From DASWIG01 sp965371445 (GTDB lineage Bacteria; Acidobacteriota; Thermoanaerobaculia; Multivoradales; J023): a stretch of 64,000 bases of DNA. Below are positions 62,936 through 64,000 of the stretch, piece by piece (the stretch's first letter is position 1; each line of letters starts with the position of its first letter). The translations under genes and the position numbers were made by a program. The stretch is from positions 1-64,000 of the forward strand of contig CBDUYN010000007.1 in NCBI GenBank assembly GCA_965371445.1, in the 5' to 3' direction. The notes beneath the pieces are model-generated. The model had not been told where the DNA came from, did not search any database, and saw nothing but the letters and a program-made list of their open reading frames with translations.

Positions 62936-63104
62936 GCCTCCCTTTTTGAGGATTCCTTCAGCGTATCACCGAAGTCTTCCCGTATCATCCGGCCATGTCC
63001 CAGCAGGAACCGACGACGAGCGGCGTCCGCGGAGCCGGAGGCGCGCGGTCCACCCCCTCAGCGGCGACCCGGATCCATTTCCTCGCGCGGCAGCCTCCCG
63101 TCGC

Positions 63105-63435
63105 TCAGCCCAGGAAGTCCCGGACGGCTGCGCCGAGCTCCTCAAGACGTAGGAAGCCCACCCGGGTGGCGTCGATGGCCGCGTTCTCCCGAGCACCGCC
63201 GTGGACGATCAGAAATCGTTCCGGACGGTAGGCGTCGACAAAGCTCCTGACGGTGCGGCTGACCTTGCCCCGCGCATCGCCCGCCTTGACCTCAAGTCCC
63301 ATGCGGCGCCCCTGACGGCCAGCGCAGCCAGGTGCGCACCGACGGATCCTCGCAGTTGAGCAGCAACGCGGGCCGCCCCCTCTCAGCCAGCGTCTTCCAG
63401 ATCAGCGTCGACTTGCCCGCCTTAAGAGGCAGCTC
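63105..63435 (-). pseudogene. internally deleted AAA ATPase (AAA_14/DUF4143 type)
   Basis: The minus strand has a P-loop fragment KAGKSTLIWKTLAERGRPAL leading to LNCEDPSVRTWL, then a stop. Immediately after, in another frame, the family C-terminus appears: MGLEVKAGDARGKVSRTVRS to FLIVHGGAREN. A complete protein is about 400 residues, so the middle is deleted. The P-loop end overlaps the opposite-strand nuclease gene region. Confidence 0.6.
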
Positions 63436-63507
63436 GACTCAGCCAGGCGCCAGATCGCCTGGCAGAAAGGCCGGGTCGCGGAGTACAGAGTCCGCTACCT
63501 CCTGCTG

Positions 63508-63906
63508 GTGGCGTCGCTCGCCGGAGCCGACCTGACCGACCTCGTCACCGAGCCACTCCGAGAGACACAGCCGCTCGACCGTTTTGCCACGGTCCGGAAG
63601 GCTCACTTCCACCTCGACCAGGACACGAGCGTCGAGATCGACCTTCACGCGGTCAGCGAGCGCGACGACGGTACCGATCTCATGCTCGAGGTCAAGGACT
63701 GGAAACGAGAGGTGACGGCGGACGTAGTCCGTCGCTTCGTCGAGACCCAGGAGGCACTCGCCGGCCACCTGGAGAGAAAGACCGTGTTTCTCTTCTACAG
63801 CGAGCGCGGCCTGGGCGAGAAGCCGGCGGCGATGCTTCACGAGGCCGGCATCCTGATCCTCGACGCGGCGAAGCTGGCCAGCTACGAGATGCCGGCCGGA
63901 CTCTGA
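63508..63906 (+). CDS. PD-(D/E)XK nuclease-like protein, 5' end probably lost
   Basis: A 132-residue frame begins at GTG without a ribosome-binding site. Family-like sequence (RRQIAWQKGRVAEYRVRYLL) extends upstream in frame to about 63430 without a start codon, into the broken ATPase. The core SVEIDLHAVSERDDG then LMLEVKDWKREV fits a D...ExK nuclease active site, followed by ETQEALAGHLERKTVFLFYS. It may be a recently truncated nuclease. Activity is uncertain. Confidence 0.55.
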   Translation: MASLAGADLTDLVTEPLRETQPLDRFATVRKAHFHLDQDTSVEIDLHAVSERDDGTDLMLEVKDWKREVTADVVRRFVETQEALAGHLERKTVFLFYSERGLGEKPAAMLHEAGILILDAAKLASYEMPAGL

Positions 63907-63949
63907 AGGGTGAAGCAGAAAGTGCTAACCCGTCCAAGACCGGGACGCC

Positions 63950-64000
63950 TCAGAGCCCGAGGACGAGGCGAACCCCGTCTTCGACTTCGGACAGGGGTTC
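63950..64000 (-). CDS. 3' end of a gene running off the window
   Basis: The last 16 codons before a TGA at 63950 read EPLSEVEDGVRLVLGL on the minus strand. This is too short to assign; the pattern is compatible with a dehydrogenase/epimerase tail. Confidence 0.3.
   Translation of the reverse strand, partial: EPLSEVEDGVRLVLGL

Noticed and set aside
1..64000. tRNA or rRNA genes
   Set aside because: No cloverleaf-like segments with a TTCGA-type arm or rRNA signature stretches were recognised in the intergenic regions.

Overview
The window comes from a high-GC Gram-negative bacterium, most likely an Acidobacteriota member of the Thermoanaerobaculia type. This is inferred from gene content: a GWxTD-like plus VWFA secreted protein, a DUF3014 protein, several Ser/Thr kinases with accessory ATPase, substrate-binding or FGE domains, and numerous orphan histidine kinases. 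No rRNA, tRNA or CRISPR array is visible. At least eight genes have a -10 hexamer only 6-7 nt before the start codon, so leaderless transcripts look common.

Region 1 (1-16.7 kb): a small lipoprotein, an AMP-forming acyl-CoA synthetase, a metallophosphoesterase, a 1905-residue Ser/Thr kinase-ATPase carrying two oligopeptide-binding (SBP_bac_5) domains, a macrodomain protein, an ECF sigma / zinc-finger anti-sigma / membrane protein operon, a peptide-type ABC importer (lipoprotein plus two permeases, no ATPases), and an Hsp20 gene with a clear promoter and terminator.

Region 2 (16.7-45.7 kb): mostly chromosomal core. It holds rplU-rpmA-obgE-nadD-rsfS followed by a degenerate sigma54 activator, a broken ppx/gppA, a DUF4062-like/cyclase-like 948-residue protein, a second acyl-CoA ligase, a YhaM-type HD protein, a VWFA protein, an ABC-F ATPase, a glutamate-cysteine ligase/CBS fusion, an Rrf2 regulator, a large ATPase-TPR protein, xseA-xseB, a LytS-type kinase and a glycosyltransferase.

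Region 3 (45.7-54.3 kb): accessory DNA. It contains a 164-bp MITE-like element, a truncated IS256-type transposase, a TRAP transporter (Q-M-P order), a FitAB/VapBC-like toxin-antitoxin pair with an operator-like inverted repeat, a kinase-FGE protein, and a graveyard of recombined fragments including a second, degenerate copy of the kinase's 5' end and a broken CxxCH protein.

Region 4 (54.3-62.6 kb): a visibly AT-richer six-gene island. It encodes a secreted family-5 substrate-binding protein, a membrane histidine kinase overlapping it by ATGA, a receiver-histidine kinase hybrid, a pseudo-receiver fused to an Mrr-like nuclease, an NtrC-type sigma54 activator, and a thioredoxin-fold secreted protein. 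A consensus-matching sigma54 promoter with an upstream inverted repeat sits directly before the first gene, so the cassette looks self-regulated. It is the best candidate for an undescribed system: a ligand-sensing two-component cascade tied to a nuclease. The right flank (62.6-64 kb) is again debris: a frameshifted BNR-repeat gene, an internally deleted AAA ATPase, and a PD-(D/E)XK nuclease-like gene that has lost its 5' end.
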